NCBI GenBank assembly: GCA_024235135.1
Contig: JACKMZ010000004.1
Coordinates: forward strand, 1 to 64,000
Source: Gammaproteobacteria bacterium
GTDB taxonomy: Bacteria > Pseudomonadota > Gammaproteobacteria > Competibacterales > Competibacteraceae
Length of the DNA stretch: 64,000 nucleotides
Reading direction: 5' to 3'
The notes beneath the pieces were generated by a model. That model saw nothing but the letters and a program-made list of their open reading frames with translations. It had not been told where the DNA came from and did not search any database. Positions within the stretch are counted from its first letter, which is position 1, and every line of letters begins with the position of its first letter. A program made the translations under genes and the position numbers. Shown in pieces: positions 52,753 through 62,414 of the stretch.

Positions 52753-53937
52753 CTAGCGGGTTCGGCGCAAAGCGGCCCAAAGCAAGATAAACCCCATCGA
52801 TCCTGAAAATAAAGACCCCAAAATAATCCCCAGCCTTTCGTCGAATAATCGATCCACCCCCGTTTCCTCGAAGGCTAGTGAACCGATGAACAGGCTCATG
52901 GTGAATCCAATACCACATAAAGTCGCGGTCCCGTATAAACTCGCCCAATTCATACCGGCGGGCAGATTCGTAATTCTTAGCTTTACGAAAAGCCAACAAA
53001 GGCCGAATATCCCAAACTGTTTTCCCAGAAACAGGCCCAGCGCGATTCCAATTGGAACGCCATGAAACACTTGCTCCCAACTCATACCCTTAACGCTAAT
53101 TCCAGCGTTGGCAAACGCAAAAACAGGTAACACAAAAAATGCGACGACCGAGTGCAAATCGTGCTCCATACTCTTTAGGGGCGAAACATCAGGCTCTGTT
53201 TTAGAATAAAGTGGAATAAACATGGCAAGGATGATGCCAGCCAATGTCGCATGGATACCTGATTTCAGCATCGCAACCCACATGACGATACCAATTAATA
53301 TATAGGGACTTTTCGATGCTACATGACTTCTACTTAAACAATACAATATGGGCAGACAGCATGCCGCGACCACTAAAGAGATGATCGATATTTTTGAGGT
53401 ATAAAAAAACGCGATGATCAAGATCGCGCCCAAATCGTCAAATATCGCAAGCGATGTCAGGAAGACCTTTATCGAATTCGGCACGCGAGAACCGAGTAAA
53501 GCCAAAATACCGAGCGCGAAAGCAATATCCGTCGCGGCGGGTATGGCCCAACCCTTTACCGCAACCGGATCATCGTAATTAAAGTAAAGGTAAATGAGCG
53601 CCGGCATTATCATGCCGCCGATAGCGCCCACACCCGGCAAGATGATGCTTTTTACATTCGAAAGCTCCCCTTCGAGCATTTCGCGCTTTAACTCAAGACC
53701 TATCATAAAAAAGAACACAACCATAAGACCATCATTGATCCAAAGCAACAATGGTTTGGCAATCTCCAACGCACCAATGCGTATTTCAACCGGGGTCGAT
53801 AGAAAGAGTCGATAATAGCCATCCAGCGAAGTATTGGTAAATACAAGCGCCACTAAAGCGGAGAACATGAGGATAATCCCACCCGCCGACTCCAGCTTAA
53901 AAAACGTGGTAATAAAGGAATCTTTTTGATTTTGCAT
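52753..53937 (-). CDS. nhaA: Na+/H+ antiporter NhaA
   Basis: A 394-residue antiporter. The start MQNQKDSFITTFFKLESAGGIILM is NhaA-like; the ion-binding aspartates are in AIPAATDIAFALGILALLG and the nearby SLAIFDDLGAILIIAFFY (paired Asp). It exports Na+ or Li+ for protons at the inner membrane. The coding sequence is clearly more AT-rich than genes on either side. Start at ATG 53937; an upstream extension to 54057 in frame lacks family resemblance. Confidence 0.96.
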   Translation of the reverse strand: MQNQKDSFITTFFKLESAGGIILMFSALVALVFTNTSLDGYYRLFLSTPVEIRIGALEIAKPLLLWINDGLMVVFFFMIGLELKREMLEGELSNVKSIILPGVGAIGGMIMPALIYLYFNYDDPVAVKGWAIPAATDIAFALGILALLGSRVPNSIKVFLTSLAIFDDLGAILIIAFFYTSKISIISLVVAACCLPILYCLSRSHVASKSPYILIGIVMWVAMLKSGIHATLAGIILAMFIPLYSKTEPDVSPLKSMEHDLHSVVAFFVLPVFAFANAGISVKGMSWEQVFHGVPIGIALGLFLGKQFGIFGLCWLFVKLRITNLPAGMNWASLYGTATLCGIGFTMSLFIGSLAFEETGVDRLFDERLGIILGSLFSGSMGFILLWAALRRTR

Positions 53938-54295
53938 AATGCGCCTAATAACTCTAACGTATGGATACCTAGTTTTAATTCTAAGGCTCGCTTGCACTCC
54001 CGGCCACCAAATTCGGCTTTTTTGCATCTCTCGCGGTAGGGAGGCAGGTCGACACATAGGTTAACCCCCCCCTAGCGGAACTTAAGAATGGACGCTTTGA
54101 CCTATTCCGTTACAGTTCGGACCACGCCACAGCGTGCCCAATCCACTTAAGAAATTCCCCGATTGCTTCTGGGAGTCGCGGGGGTGTGTGCTGCAACTTA
54201 AGTGACAAAAACACGGAAACCGGCCTTTGAAATCGGGCCTCTCGATCATATAAGCTTTGCAGCGTTCCCCCAGATCGACTCCTTGGAATCCGCCC

Positions 54296-55231
54296 TTGTT
54301 GCTCACCGTCGCCAATTCTTTGGCCCCCGTCTTTCTCTTGATCCTGCTGGGTTGGGTACTCAGTTACACCCGTTTCCTTTCGGCGTCGTCCCTGCAAGGT
54401 ATGGCCCGTTTGACCTACTGGATCGGGGTGCCGGCGCTGTTGTTCACCAAAATCGCCGAGACCGACCCGTCCCTGGGCCAAGCAGGCGATCTACTGCTGG
54501 CCATGGTGAGCAGCACCGCGCTGGGAATGGCGCTGACCTACGTCCTGGCACGCGCCTTCGGTATGGCGAGCACATCGATTGGAACGCTTATTCAGTCCGT
54601 GTTTCGCGGCAATCTGGCTTTCGTGGGCCTGCCGGTCACCATCTACGCCTTCTCCGGATCGGCCCAAGGCGATTCCGCCGTACAGACGGCTTTGGTGATC
54701 TTCGGCCCGATGGTGGTGCTGTACAACATTTGCGGCGTGCTGGCCCTGTTGCTGAGCCGCGACGGCATCGAGAGCAGGGCGCTGACCCGAATGGGGCGGG
54801 AATTGTTGGTCAATCCCTTGCTGCTCGCCTGTTTAGCGGGCGGTTTATACGCCTATATGGGATGGCCGTTGCCGACCCTGGCACAACGCAGCCTGACCGC
54901 CATCGGCCAGACCGCGTTGCCACTGGCGTTGATTTGCATCGGTGGGACGCTGGTGTCGGTACGCTTGCGTGGCAATCTGTCGTGGGTCATCGGCGCTTCC
55001 CTGGGCAAGGTGGTGATGATGCCACTACTCGGTCTAGGCACGGCGTGGTTGCTGAATCTCAGTGCCGAAAGCACACGCATCCTACTGATCCTGCTGGCCT
55101 GCCCCACGGCGGCGATCTCTTACGTCATGGTACGGCAATTGGGCGGTGACGAAGTCCTGGCCTCGGGCTCCATTCTGATCAGCACCGTGTTGGCCGCCCT
55201 ATCGCTGGCGGTGATTCTGGCTTGCGCCTGA
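54296..55231 (+). CDS. AEC (auxin efflux carrier) family transporter
   Basis: About 311 residues, inner-membrane, with roughly ten helices. VANSLAPVFLLILLGWVLSYTRFLS at the N-terminus, SVFRGNLAFVGLPV in the middle, and LLACPTAAISYVMVRQLGGDEVLASGSILISTVLAALSL at the end are typical of AEC/malonate-like carriers. The start is uncertain: no ATG is near; TTG codons at 54257, 54296 and 54299 are in frame and 54296 gives the usual N-terminus. Convergent with thrC, only three bases apart. Confidence 0.85.
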   Translation: MLLTVANSLAPVFLLILLGWVLSYTRFLSASSLQGMARLTYWIGVPALLFTKIAETDPSLGQAGDLLLAMVSSTALGMALTYVLARAFGMASTSIGTLIQSVFRGNLAFVGLPVTIYAFSGSAQGDSAVQTALVIFGPMVVLYNICGVLALLLSRDGIESRALTRMGRELLVNPLLLACLAGGLYAYMGWPLPTLAQRSLTAIGQTALPLALICIGGTLVSVRLRGNLSWVIGASLGKVVMMPLLGLGTAWLLNLSAESTRILLILLACPTAAISYVMVRQLGGDEVLASGSILISTVLAALSLAVILACA

Positions 55232-55234
55232 CTC

Positions 55235-56650
55235 TCACTCCACGCCGAGGGCATGCTCAGCGATATAGCCCTGTACGGCCGCCACATCGACATCCATGAC
55301 CACACCGTGCTGGGGCTTGGCCTCGATAGCCTCGTAGCCGGCCGGCCGGTCCGGCTTGCGGCCCAGCGCCGCCACGATGGATTCCTCGAATTTGGCGGGC
55401 AGAGCGGTTTCCAAGCAAATCAGGGGAATACCCATCTGCCGTTGTTCCAAGCCCACTTTCACCCCGTCCGCGGTATGGGTATCGATGATGACGCCGGTGT
55501 CTTCGTAAACCCGCCGAATGGTCGCCAACCGATCCGCGTGAGTGCTGGCGCCGGTGGAAAATCCGAAGCGTTCGAGATCGCGGAAATAAACGCTGCCGGA
55601 CAGATCGAAAAAACCCTGATCGTCCAACTGTCGCCATAGATCGTGGATGATCGCCGGGTCCCGGCCCACGGCATCGAACACGAAGCGTTCGAAGTTGGAC
55701 GCCTTGGAGATGTCCATGGACGGGCTGCTGGTGTGCATCACCTGTTCGCGGGACCGCGCCCGGTAGACGCCGGTGCGGAAAAACTCGTCGAGCACGTTGT
55801 TCTCGTTGGTCGCCAAAATCAGTTGGCGGATCGGCAAACCCATCTGGCGGGCGATATGGCCGGCCAGAATATTGCCGAAATTGCCGGACGGCACCGCCAC
55901 CGCGATTTCCTCGTCATTCGTTTGGGTGACGGCGAAATACGCTTTGAAGTAATAGACGATCTGGGCCGCCACCCGCGCCCAGTTGATGGAATTCACCGTG
56001 CCGATCCGGTAACGACGTTTGAACTCGGCGTCGTTGCTGACCGCCTTGACGATGTCCTGACAATCGTCGAATACGCCCCGCACGGCGATATTGAAAATGT
56101 TCGGTTCATCCAGGGAAAACATCTGGGCGGTCTGAAAGGGACTCATCTTCCCGTGCGGCGACAGCATGAACACGCTGACATTGCGCTTGCCGCGCATGGC
56201 GTACTCGGCGCTGGAACCCGTATCGCCCGACGTAGCCCCGAGGATGTTCAAGCATTGGCCGGTCTTGGCCAGCACGTATTCGAACAGATTGCCCAGCAAC
56301 TGCATGGCCATGTCCTTGAACGCCAAGGTCGGGCCATACGACAGACCGAGCAGATAGACCGCCTCGCCCAGCGGCTTGACCGGGGTGATGTCGACGCTGC
56401 CGAAGTTCTCGGGCGTATAGGTCCGGTCTATCAATTGACGCAGATCGGCGGCCGGCACATCGTCCGCCAAGGGACTGAGAATGGCGAAGGCCAGTTCCGG
56501 ATAGGAGAGCGGCCGCCATTCGGCCAGTTTGTCCGCCGCCGACGGATAGCTTTCCGGAATGATCAGACCGCCATCGGGCGCCAGACCTTCAATAAGGACT
56601 TCCGTAAAGGGCCGGGGCGCCATACCGCCCCGTGTGCTGACATAGTGCAT
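55235..56650 (-). CDS. thrC: Threonine synthase ThrC
   Basis: A 471-residue PLP-dependent enzyme converting phosphohomoserine to threonine. N-terminal MHYVSTRGGMAPRPFTEVLIEGLAPDGGL is the thrC type 1 start; the PLP lysine is in GPTLAFKDMAMQLLG, the phosphate-loop region in ATSGDTGSSAEYAM and the cofactor-site block in VPSGNFGNILAGHIA. Length fits this class. hom and thrB are not adjacent. ATG is preceded by GGAG eight bases upstream. Confidence 0.97.
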   Translation of the reverse strand: MHYVSTRGGMAPRPFTEVLIEGLAPDGGLIIPESYPSAADKLAEWRPLSYPELAFAILSPLADDVPAADLRQLIDRTYTPENFGSVDITPVKPLGEAVYLLGLSYGPTLAFKDMAMQLLGNLFEYVLAKTGQCLNILGATSGDTGSSAEYAMRGKRNVSVFMLSPHGKMSPFQTAQMFSLDEPNIFNIAVRGVFDDCQDIVKAVSNDAEFKRRYRIGTVNSINWARVAAQIVYYFKAYFAVTQTNDEEIAVAVPSGNFGNILAGHIARQMGLPIRQLILATNENNVLDEFFRTGVYRARSREQVMHTSSPSMDISKASNFERFVFDAVGRDPAIIHDLWRQLDDQGFFDLSGSVYFRDLERFGFSTGASTHADRLATIRRVYEDTGVIIDTHTADGVKVGLEQRQMGIPLICLETALPAKFEESIVAALGRKPDRPAGYEAIEAKPQHGVVMDVDVAAVQGYIAEHALGVE

Positions 56651-56674
56651 CGAAAACTCCGTGGAGTGGCTGCT

Positions 56675-59530
56675 TTAGGAAATGCGTTGCAGGGCTTGAT
56701 CGTTGTCGAAATTCAACACCGGACCCAGGAAAAGTCCGGTGTGACTGCGGGGATGCTCGGCGATGGTCTCCGGCGTGCCCGTCGCCACGATTTCACCGCC
56801 GTGCGCGCCGCCCTCCGGTCCGAGATCGATGACCCAATCCGCCGTTTTAATGACATCCAGATTGTGCTCGATAACGACCACCGTATTGCCCCGATCCCGC
56901 AGTTCGTGAAGCACGGCCAGCAATTGTTCGATGTCGTGGAAATGCAGGCCGGTGGTCGGTTCGTCAAGAATATACAAAGTCTTGCCGGTATCGCGCTTGG
57001 ACAGTTCGCGCGCCAGTTTGACGCGTTGCGCCTCGCCGCCCGACAGGGTGGTCGCATTCTGACCGAGCTTGATATAGGCCAGCCCGACGTCCGTCAGGGT
57101 TTGCAGTTTGCGCGCCACGGCCGGCACGGCGTCGAAGAACGCCAATGCGGCTTCCACCGTCATTTCCAATACTTCATGGATGGAACGGCCTTTATAGCGA
57201 ACGCTCAAGGTTTCGCGATTGTAGCGTTGTCCCGCACACACGTCGCAAGGCACGTAGATATCCGGCAAAAAATGCATCTCCACCTTGATGACGCCGTCGC
57301 CCTGGCAGGCTTCGCAGCGGCCGCCCTTGACGTTGAAGCTGAAACGGCCGGGATTGTAACCGCGTGAGCGGGCTTCGGAAGTGGCGGCGAACAACTCCCG
57401 GATCGGGGTGAACAAGCCTGTGTAGGTAGCCGGATTGGAGCGGGGCGTACGACCGATCGGGCTCTGGTCGATGTTCACGATCTTATCCAGATATTCCAGG
57501 CCCTTGACGTCCTGGCAGGGCGCCGGCGCTTCGTTGGCATCGTTCAGCTCACGCGCCACGTAGCGATACAACGTGTCGTTGATCAGGGTCGATTTACCCG
57601 AACCGGACACGCCGGTTACGCAAGTCAATAGACCCAAGGGCAGATCGATCGTGATGTTCTTGAGATTATTGCCGCTGGCCCCGATGAGCGTCAGGCTACG
57701 TTCGGGCACAGGCGGCGTGCGTTGCGGGGGAACGGCGATACGCCGCCGGCCGCTGAGATATTGACCGGTCAGCGAAGCGGCATGCGTCATCACCGCGGCG
57801 GGGCTGCCGTGCGCCACGACCCGACCGCCGTGCAACCCGGCGCCAGGCCCCATGTCCACGACGTAATCGGCGCTGCGTATCGCCTCCTCGTCATGTTCCA
57901 CCACGATCACGGTATTGCCGAGATCGCGCAAGCGTCGCAACGTTTTCAGCAAGCGCGCGTTATCGCGCTGATGCAGGCCGATGGAGGGCTCGTCGAGGAT
58001 ATACATCACCCCCACCAAGCCGGCTCCTATTTGACTGGCCAGGCGAATGCGTTGGGCTTCGCCGCCGGACAGCGTATCGGCGGACCGATCGAGGGTCAGA
58101 TAATCCAAACCGACGTTAATGAGAAAACTCAGCCGTTCGTCAATCTCCTTGACAATCTTGCTGGCGATCTCGGCGCGTTGACCGGTCAATTGCAACCGGG
58201 CGAAAAAAGCCTGGGCCTCGGCCACCGGCAGGGCCGCGACGGAGGGCAGATTGCGCTCGCCGACGAACACATGCCGTGCGGCCTGATTCAAGCGCGCACC
58301 CTGGCAGGTCGGACAGGGATGCGTGCTCAGATAACGGGCCAGTTCCTCGCGCACCATATTGGAATCGGTTTCCCGATAGCGCCGCTCCAGCGTGGGGATG
58401 ACGCCTTCGAAGGCATGACGGCGCGTATAGGTTTCACCCCGCGCGTTGACGTATTCGAACTCGATGGATTCCTGGCCACTGCCATACAGGATGGTCTGGC
58501 GCAGCGTCTCGGGCAGAGCCTGAAACGGCGTATCCACATCGAATGCATAGTGGCGTGCCAGGGAACAGGCCGTGTGATAGTAAAAGGGATTGCGTCGGTC
58601 CCAACCGCGCAAGGCGCCGTCCGCCAGACTGAGATGCGGATGGGTGACCACCCGTTGGGGATCGAAGAATTGCTTGATGCCCAAACCGTCGCAATCGGGA
58701 CAGGCGCCTGCCGGGTTGTTAAAGGAGAACAAGCGGGGTTCCAGTTCACTCAAACTGTATCCGCACACCGGACACGCGAGTTGCGCGGAGAAAAGCAACT
58801 CTTTAGCTTCAGGTTCGTCCAAGCGAGCCACCCGGGCCAATCCCTCACTCAGTCGCAACGCGGTTTCGAAGGACTCCGCCAGACGCAGGCCGAGATCCTG
58901 GCGGACTTTGAACCGATCCACCACGACCTCAATGGTATGTTTGCGCCGCAAACTCAGCTTTGGCAGGGAATCCAGTTCCTCGATGCGGCCATCGATGCGC
59001 ACCCGGATGAACCCTTGGGCGCGCAGTTCCTCCAACAGTTTTTGATGTTCGCCCTTGCGCTCCCGTATCACGGGGGCGAGCAGCATCAAGCGAGTCTCTT
59101 CAGGCAGTTCCAACACCTGATCCACCATCTGACTGACTGTTTGGGCGTTCAGCGTGATGTCATGGTCCGGGCAACGAGGCGTCCCGATCCGCGCGTAGAG
59201 CAGGCGCAGATAATCGTGGATTTCGGTGATCGTACCCACCGTGGAGCGCGGGTTGTGCGAAGTGGATTTCTGCTCAATGGAAATGGCCGGCGACAAGCCC
59301 TCGATGTGATCGACATCGGGCTTTTCCATCATCGACAAAAACTGCCGGGCGTAAGCGGACAGGGATTCGACATAACGCCGCTGCCCCTCGGCATAAATGG
59401 TATCGAAGGCGAGCGAGGATTTGCCGGAGCCGGACAGACCGGTGATCACGATGAGCCGGTCGCGGGGGAGATCCAAGTCGATGTTCTGGAGATTATGCGT
59501 GCGTGCGCCGCGAATCTGAATGGTATCCAT
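56675..59530 (-). CDS. uvrA: Excinuclease ABC subunit A
   Basis: A 951-residue DNA-damage recognition ATPase. Two ABC modules with Walker A (GLSGSGKSSLAFDTIYAEG near the start, GVSGSGKSTLINDTLYR in the second half), two signature segments (LSGGEAQRIRLA, LSGGEAQRVKLA) and two zinc fingers (CPVCGYS...CPDCDG; CEACQGDG...CDVC). Acts with UvrB and UvrC in nucleotide excision repair. I see no LexA box (CTGTN8ACAG) in the 77 bases in front of it. Divergent from the MFS gene. Confidence 0.98.
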   Translation of the reverse strand: MDTIQIRGARTHNLQNIDLDLPRDRLIVITGLSGSGKSSLAFDTIYAEGQRRYVESLSAYARQFLSMMEKPDVDHIEGLSPAISIEQKSTSHNPRSTVGTITEIHDYLRLLYARIGTPRCPDHDITLNAQTVSQMVDQVLELPEETRLMLLAPVIRERKGEHQKLLEELRAQGFIRVRIDGRIEELDSLPKLSLRRKHTIEVVVDRFKVRQDLGLRLAESFETALRLSEGLARVARLDEPEAKELLFSAQLACPVCGYSLSELEPRLFSFNNPAGACPDCDGLGIKQFFDPQRVVTHPHLSLADGALRGWDRRNPFYYHTACSLARHYAFDVDTPFQALPETLRQTILYGSGQESIEFEYVNARGETYTRRHAFEGVIPTLERRYRETDSNMVREELARYLSTHPCPTCQGARLNQAARHVFVGERNLPSVAALPVAEAQAFFARLQLTGQRAEIASKIVKEIDERLSFLINVGLDYLTLDRSADTLSGGEAQRIRLASQIGAGLVGVMYILDEPSIGLHQRDNARLLKTLRRLRDLGNTVIVVEHDEEAIRSADYVVDMGPGAGLHGGRVVAHGSPAAVMTHAASLTGQYLSGRRRIAVPPQRTPPVPERSLTLIGASGNNLKNITIDLPLGLLTCVTGVSGSGKSTLINDTLYRYVARELNDANEAPAPCQDVKGLEYLDKIVNIDQSPIGRTPRSNPATYTGLFTPIRELFAATSEARSRGYNPGRFSFNVKGGRCEACQGDGVIKVEMHFLPDIYVPCDVCAGQRYNRETLSVRYKGRSIHEVLEMTVEAALAFFDAVPAVARKLQTLTDVGLAYIKLGQNATTLSGGEAQRVKLARELSKRDTGKTLYILDEPTTGLHFHDIEQLLAVLHELRDRGNTVVVIEHNLDVIKTADWVIDLGPEGGAHGGEIVATGTPETIAEHPRSHTGLFLGPVLNFDNDQALQRIS

Positions 59531-59607
59531 GACTCTGACGAGGTTGGGCGAACAAGTGGTACTATAACGTAGTTGACAATGAGCAGGACCGAGAGGTCGT
59601 CTAATTC

Positions 59608-60999
59608 ATGAATTCAGCAGTAGAAAGTGCGGCTACCGGCATGACAGCGGGCGAACGCCGAGCAGCGGCGGCGCTGGCCGGATTGTATGCCTCGCGCATG
59701 TTGGGTTTGTTTCTGGTATTGCCGGTTTTCGCCCTGTATGCGGAAAAACTGGACGGCACTACACCGCTGTTGGCCGGCCTTGCGATCGGCATTTACGGGC
59801 TGACTCAGGCCTGTTTGCAGATTCCCTTCGGGATGCTGTCCGACCGTTTCGGGCGCAAGCGAATCATCATATTCGGTTTATGCCTGTTTCTGGCGGGTAG
59901 CGTGGTGGCGGCCATGGCCGACTCCATACACGGCGTCATCCTCGGCCGGGCGTTGCAGGGCGCGGGCGCCATCGCGGCGGCGGTGCTAGCTCTGGCCGCC
60001 GATCTGACCCGTGAAGAACATCGCACCAAGATCATGGCCTTGATCGGCATCAGCATCGGCATGGCCTTCGCCGTGTCCATGATACTGGGACCGGCGCTGA
60101 ACGACTGGATCGGTGTGCCGGGCATTTTCTGGCTCACGGCGCTGTTGGCGTTGTTCGCGATCGGCTTGACCAGTTTCGTGGTTCCCCAACCCACCCACAG
60201 CTATCACCATCGCGACGCCATGCCGGTGCCGGAATTGTTCAAACGCGTACTGACCGACCCGCAACTGTTGCGCCTGGATTTCGGCATTTTTTGCCTGCAT
60301 ATGGCATTGACGGCGACTTTCGTGGCCATACCGCTGGCATTGCGCGACGGCGCCGGGCTTCCCGCCTCGCAGCATTGGGAAATTTATCTGCCGGCGCAAT
60401 TGCTGTCCATCGTTGCAATCGTGCCCTTTATCATCCTGGCGGAAAAACATCAATTTCTAAAGCCGGTATTCCTCGGCGCGATTCTGGCCCTGGGATTGAC
60501 CGAATTGGGATTGGCCAATAGTTATCACAACCTGTTGATATTAGGCTTGCTGGTGTTCACCTTTTTCACCAGCTTTAATTTATTGGAAGCGTCCTTGCCT
60601 TCCTTGATCAGCAAAGTCGCCCCTCCCGACGCCAAAGGCACGGCCATGGGGGTGTATTCCACCAGTCAGTTCCTCGGCGCTTTCGCCGGTGGCGTATCGG
60701 GGGGTTGGATGCACGGACAGTTCGGCCTGCAGGGCGTGTTCGCCTTCGCCGCGCTGGGCACCCTGCTGTGGTTCGTGGTGGCCTATTCGATGAAGAATCC
60801 GCGCCCGCTCAGCAGTTATATGTTGAATGTCGGTGCGCTCGACGAATACGAAGCCAACCAACTGGCCCGGCAGTTGAACCAGGTACAGGGCGTGGTCGAG
60901 GCCGTGGTGATCGCCGCCGAGGGTATCGCTTATTTGAAGGTGGATCGCAATATCCTCGACCGGGCGGCGCTGCAAGAAATTTCGGTCGCCAAAGTCTAA
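59608..60999 (+). CDS. MFS transporter, YajR-like
   Basis: A 463-residue drug:H+ antiporter-like carrier with 12 helices. The MFS motif A DRFGRKRIIIFG and the N-terminal block GLYASRMLGLFLVLPVFALYAEKL are close to YajR. After the last helix there is a C-terminal soluble domain of about 65 residues (LDEYEANQLARQLNQVQGVVEAVVIAAEG), the YAM domain, a ferredoxin-like fold typical of YajR. Substrate unknown. Divergent from uvrA and 55 bases in front of ssb. Confidence 0.9.
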   Translation: MNSAVESAATGMTAGERRAAAALAGLYASRMLGLFLVLPVFALYAEKLDGTTPLLAGLAIGIYGLTQACLQIPFGMLSDRFGRKRIIIFGLCLFLAGSVVAAMADSIHGVILGRALQGAGAIAAAVLALAADLTREEHRTKIMALIGISIGMAFAVSMILGPALNDWIGVPGIFWLTALLALFAIGLTSFVVPQPTHSYHHRDAMPVPELFKRVLTDPQLLRLDFGIFCLHMALTATFVAIPLALRDGAGLPASQHWEIYLPAQLLSIVAIVPFIILAEKHQFLKPVFLGAILALGLTELGLANSYHNLLILGLLVFTFFTSFNLLEASLPSLISKVAPPDAKGTAMGVYSTSQFLGAFAGGVSGGWMHGQFGLQGVFAFAALGTLLWFVVAYSMKNPRPLSSYMLNVGALDEYEANQLARQLNQVQGVVEAVVIAAEGIAYLKVDRNILDRAALQEISVAKV

Positions 61000-61054
61000 C
61001 GGCGGAACGGACAGGGGTTTTGGTAGAACTATCCTTAGCTGGAGGAATGCGGAG

Positions 61055-61531
61055 ATGGCGAGAGGCGTAAACAAGGTCATACTTATCGGCAATCTGGGCA
61101 AGGACCCCGATGTGCGTTACATGCCGAGCGGCAAGGCGGTGGCGAATGCCACCCTGGCCACCAGCGAATCCTGGAAGGATCGGAATACCGGTGAGCGCCA
61201 GGAACGCACGGAATGGCACAACTTGGTGTTTTACAGCCCATTGGCGGAGATTGCCGGCGAGTATCTGCGCAAAGGCTCGCAGGTTTATATCGAAGGCCGT
61301 ATACAGACCCGCAAGTGGCAAGATAAGACGGGGCAAGATCGTTATACCACCGAAATCGTCGCCAACGACTTGCAGATGCTGGGTGGGCGTGGAGGCGGGG
61401 CCGCCAATTTCGAATCCCGTGAAGCGCCCCCTCCGACCTACGATCAAGCGTCTGCGAATCGGCCCGCTGCCCCGCCTTCCCAAGCCTCATCGCCCATGGA
61501 AAATGATTTCGATGACGATATTCCGTTCTGA
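61055..61531 (+). CDS. ssb: Single-stranded DNA-binding protein
   Basis: A 158-residue SSB. The OB-fold starts MARGVNKVILIGNLGKDPDVRYM, with conserved TEWHNLVFYSPLAEIAGEYLRKGSQVYIEGRIQTRKW. A Pro/Ala-rich linker leads to the acidic tail DFDDDIPF that binds partner proteins. A GGAGGAA sequence with suitable spacing lies about 14 bases upstream. uvrA and ssb are commonly neighbours in gammaproteobacteria. Confidence 0.97.
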   Translation: MARGVNKVILIGNLGKDPDVRYMPSGKAVANATLATSESWKDRNTGERQERTEWHNLVFYSPLAEIAGEYLRKGSQVYIEGRIQTRKWQDKTGQDRYTTEIVANDLQMLGGRGGGAANFESREAPPPTYDQASANRPAAPPSQASSPMENDFDDDIPF

Positions 61532-61607
61532 GCGGCGTGGCCGGTGAGCGCACAAGGATTGAGTCGCTTGTCGCACAAATCCCAATCCAACGCCTCGTGA
61601 AACGACG

Positions 61608-62294
61608 GTGATTGATCATCCCATACCCGTCGTCGCCGTGGACGGACCCAGCGGAGTAGGCAAAGGCACCTTGGGACGCGCTCTGGCTTCTCGACTGGGT
61701 TGGCATTTCCTGGACAGCGGCGCGCTCTACCGACTCACGGCGCTGGCGTCGATCAAACGCGATCTCGATTTGGAGGACAGCGCGGGTATTGCTTCGCTGG
61801 CGGAAAACCTGGCGGTGCGCTTCAATGGGTCGCTGGCGGATCAACGCATTTGGCTGGATGACGAAGAAGTGAGCCTGACTATTCGCAGCGAAACCTGCGG
61901 CAACATCGCGTCGAAAATCGCCGTCATGCCCAGGGTACGCCGGGCGCTGTTGCAGCGTCAGCGGGACTTTCGCCAACCTCCGGGCCTGGTCGCCGACGGA
62001 CGCGACATGGGCAGCGTTGTATTTCCCGATGCCCTGGTGAAAATTTTTCTTACCGCCAGTCCAGAAGCCTGTGCAATAAGGAGATATAACCAGTTGAAGG
62101 AGAAAGGAATCGATGTTAGTCTTGCCGACCTTACACGCGAGATTGCCGAACGCAATGAGCGAGATGCCCGGCGTTTGATTGCCCCACTTGAGCCCACTGT
62201 CGATGCGGAAGTGCTGGATACCACCGGGCTCAATATCGAGCAAGTCAGGGAACGCGCCTTGCTGATCGTCAGCAAACGTTTGCACCTCAATTAA
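61608..62294 (+). CDS. cmk: Cytidylate kinase
   Basis: A 228-residue kinase converting CMP or dCMP to the diphosphate. P-loop DGPSGVGKGTLGRALASRLGW, the DSGALYR motif and DGRDMGSVVFPDA are all family-typical, and the C-terminal DTTGLNIEQV is conserved. The start is GTG at 61608. It precedes rpsA by 120 bases, the usual arrangement. aroA is not upstream here; ssb is. Confidence 0.97.
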   Translation: MIDHPIPVVAVDGPSGVGKGTLGRALASRLGWHFLDSGALYRLTALASIKRDLDLEDSAGIASLAENLAVRFNGSLADQRIWLDDEEVSLTIRSETCGNIASKIAVMPRVRRALLQRQRDFRQPPGLVADGRDMGSVVFPDALVKIFLTASPEACAIRRYNQLKEKGIDVSLADLTREIAERNERDARRLIAPLEPTVDAEVLDTTGLNIEQVRERALLIVSKRLHLN

Positions 62295-62383
62295 TTAATT
62301 CGCTGATTATTCAATCTTCGATTAATTACCGTGTAATAAAAAAGCCCGGAATACCGGATCGCGTACTCATTCAACCAACATGC

Positions 62384-62402
62384 AGCGGTTAACCCCGCTT
62401 TT
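62384..62402 (+). promoter_or_regulatory. Hairpin with T-run in the rpsA leader
   Basis: AGCGG and CCGCT pair across a six-base loop and are followed by TTTT, twelve bases before the rpsA ATG. It might attenuate read-through from cmk, or take part in S1 autoregulation; the rpsA start has only a weak GAG instead of a Shine-Dalgarno sequence. The 62295-62340 stretch is AT-rich and may hold an rpsA promoter with TAATAA at 62334, but no matching -35 is clear. Confidence 0.35.
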
Positions 62403-62414
62403 GAGCCGTAACCC

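Noticed and set aside
55643..59572. Long plus-strand frames of 574 and 616 codons, at 55643-57367 and 57722-59572
   Set aside because: Both are antisense shadows of thrC and uvrA, rich in His, Gln and Gly as expected of such shadows.
59531..59607. LexA (SOS) box before uvrA
   Set aside because: No CTGTN8ACAG-like palindrome is present in the 77-base gap.
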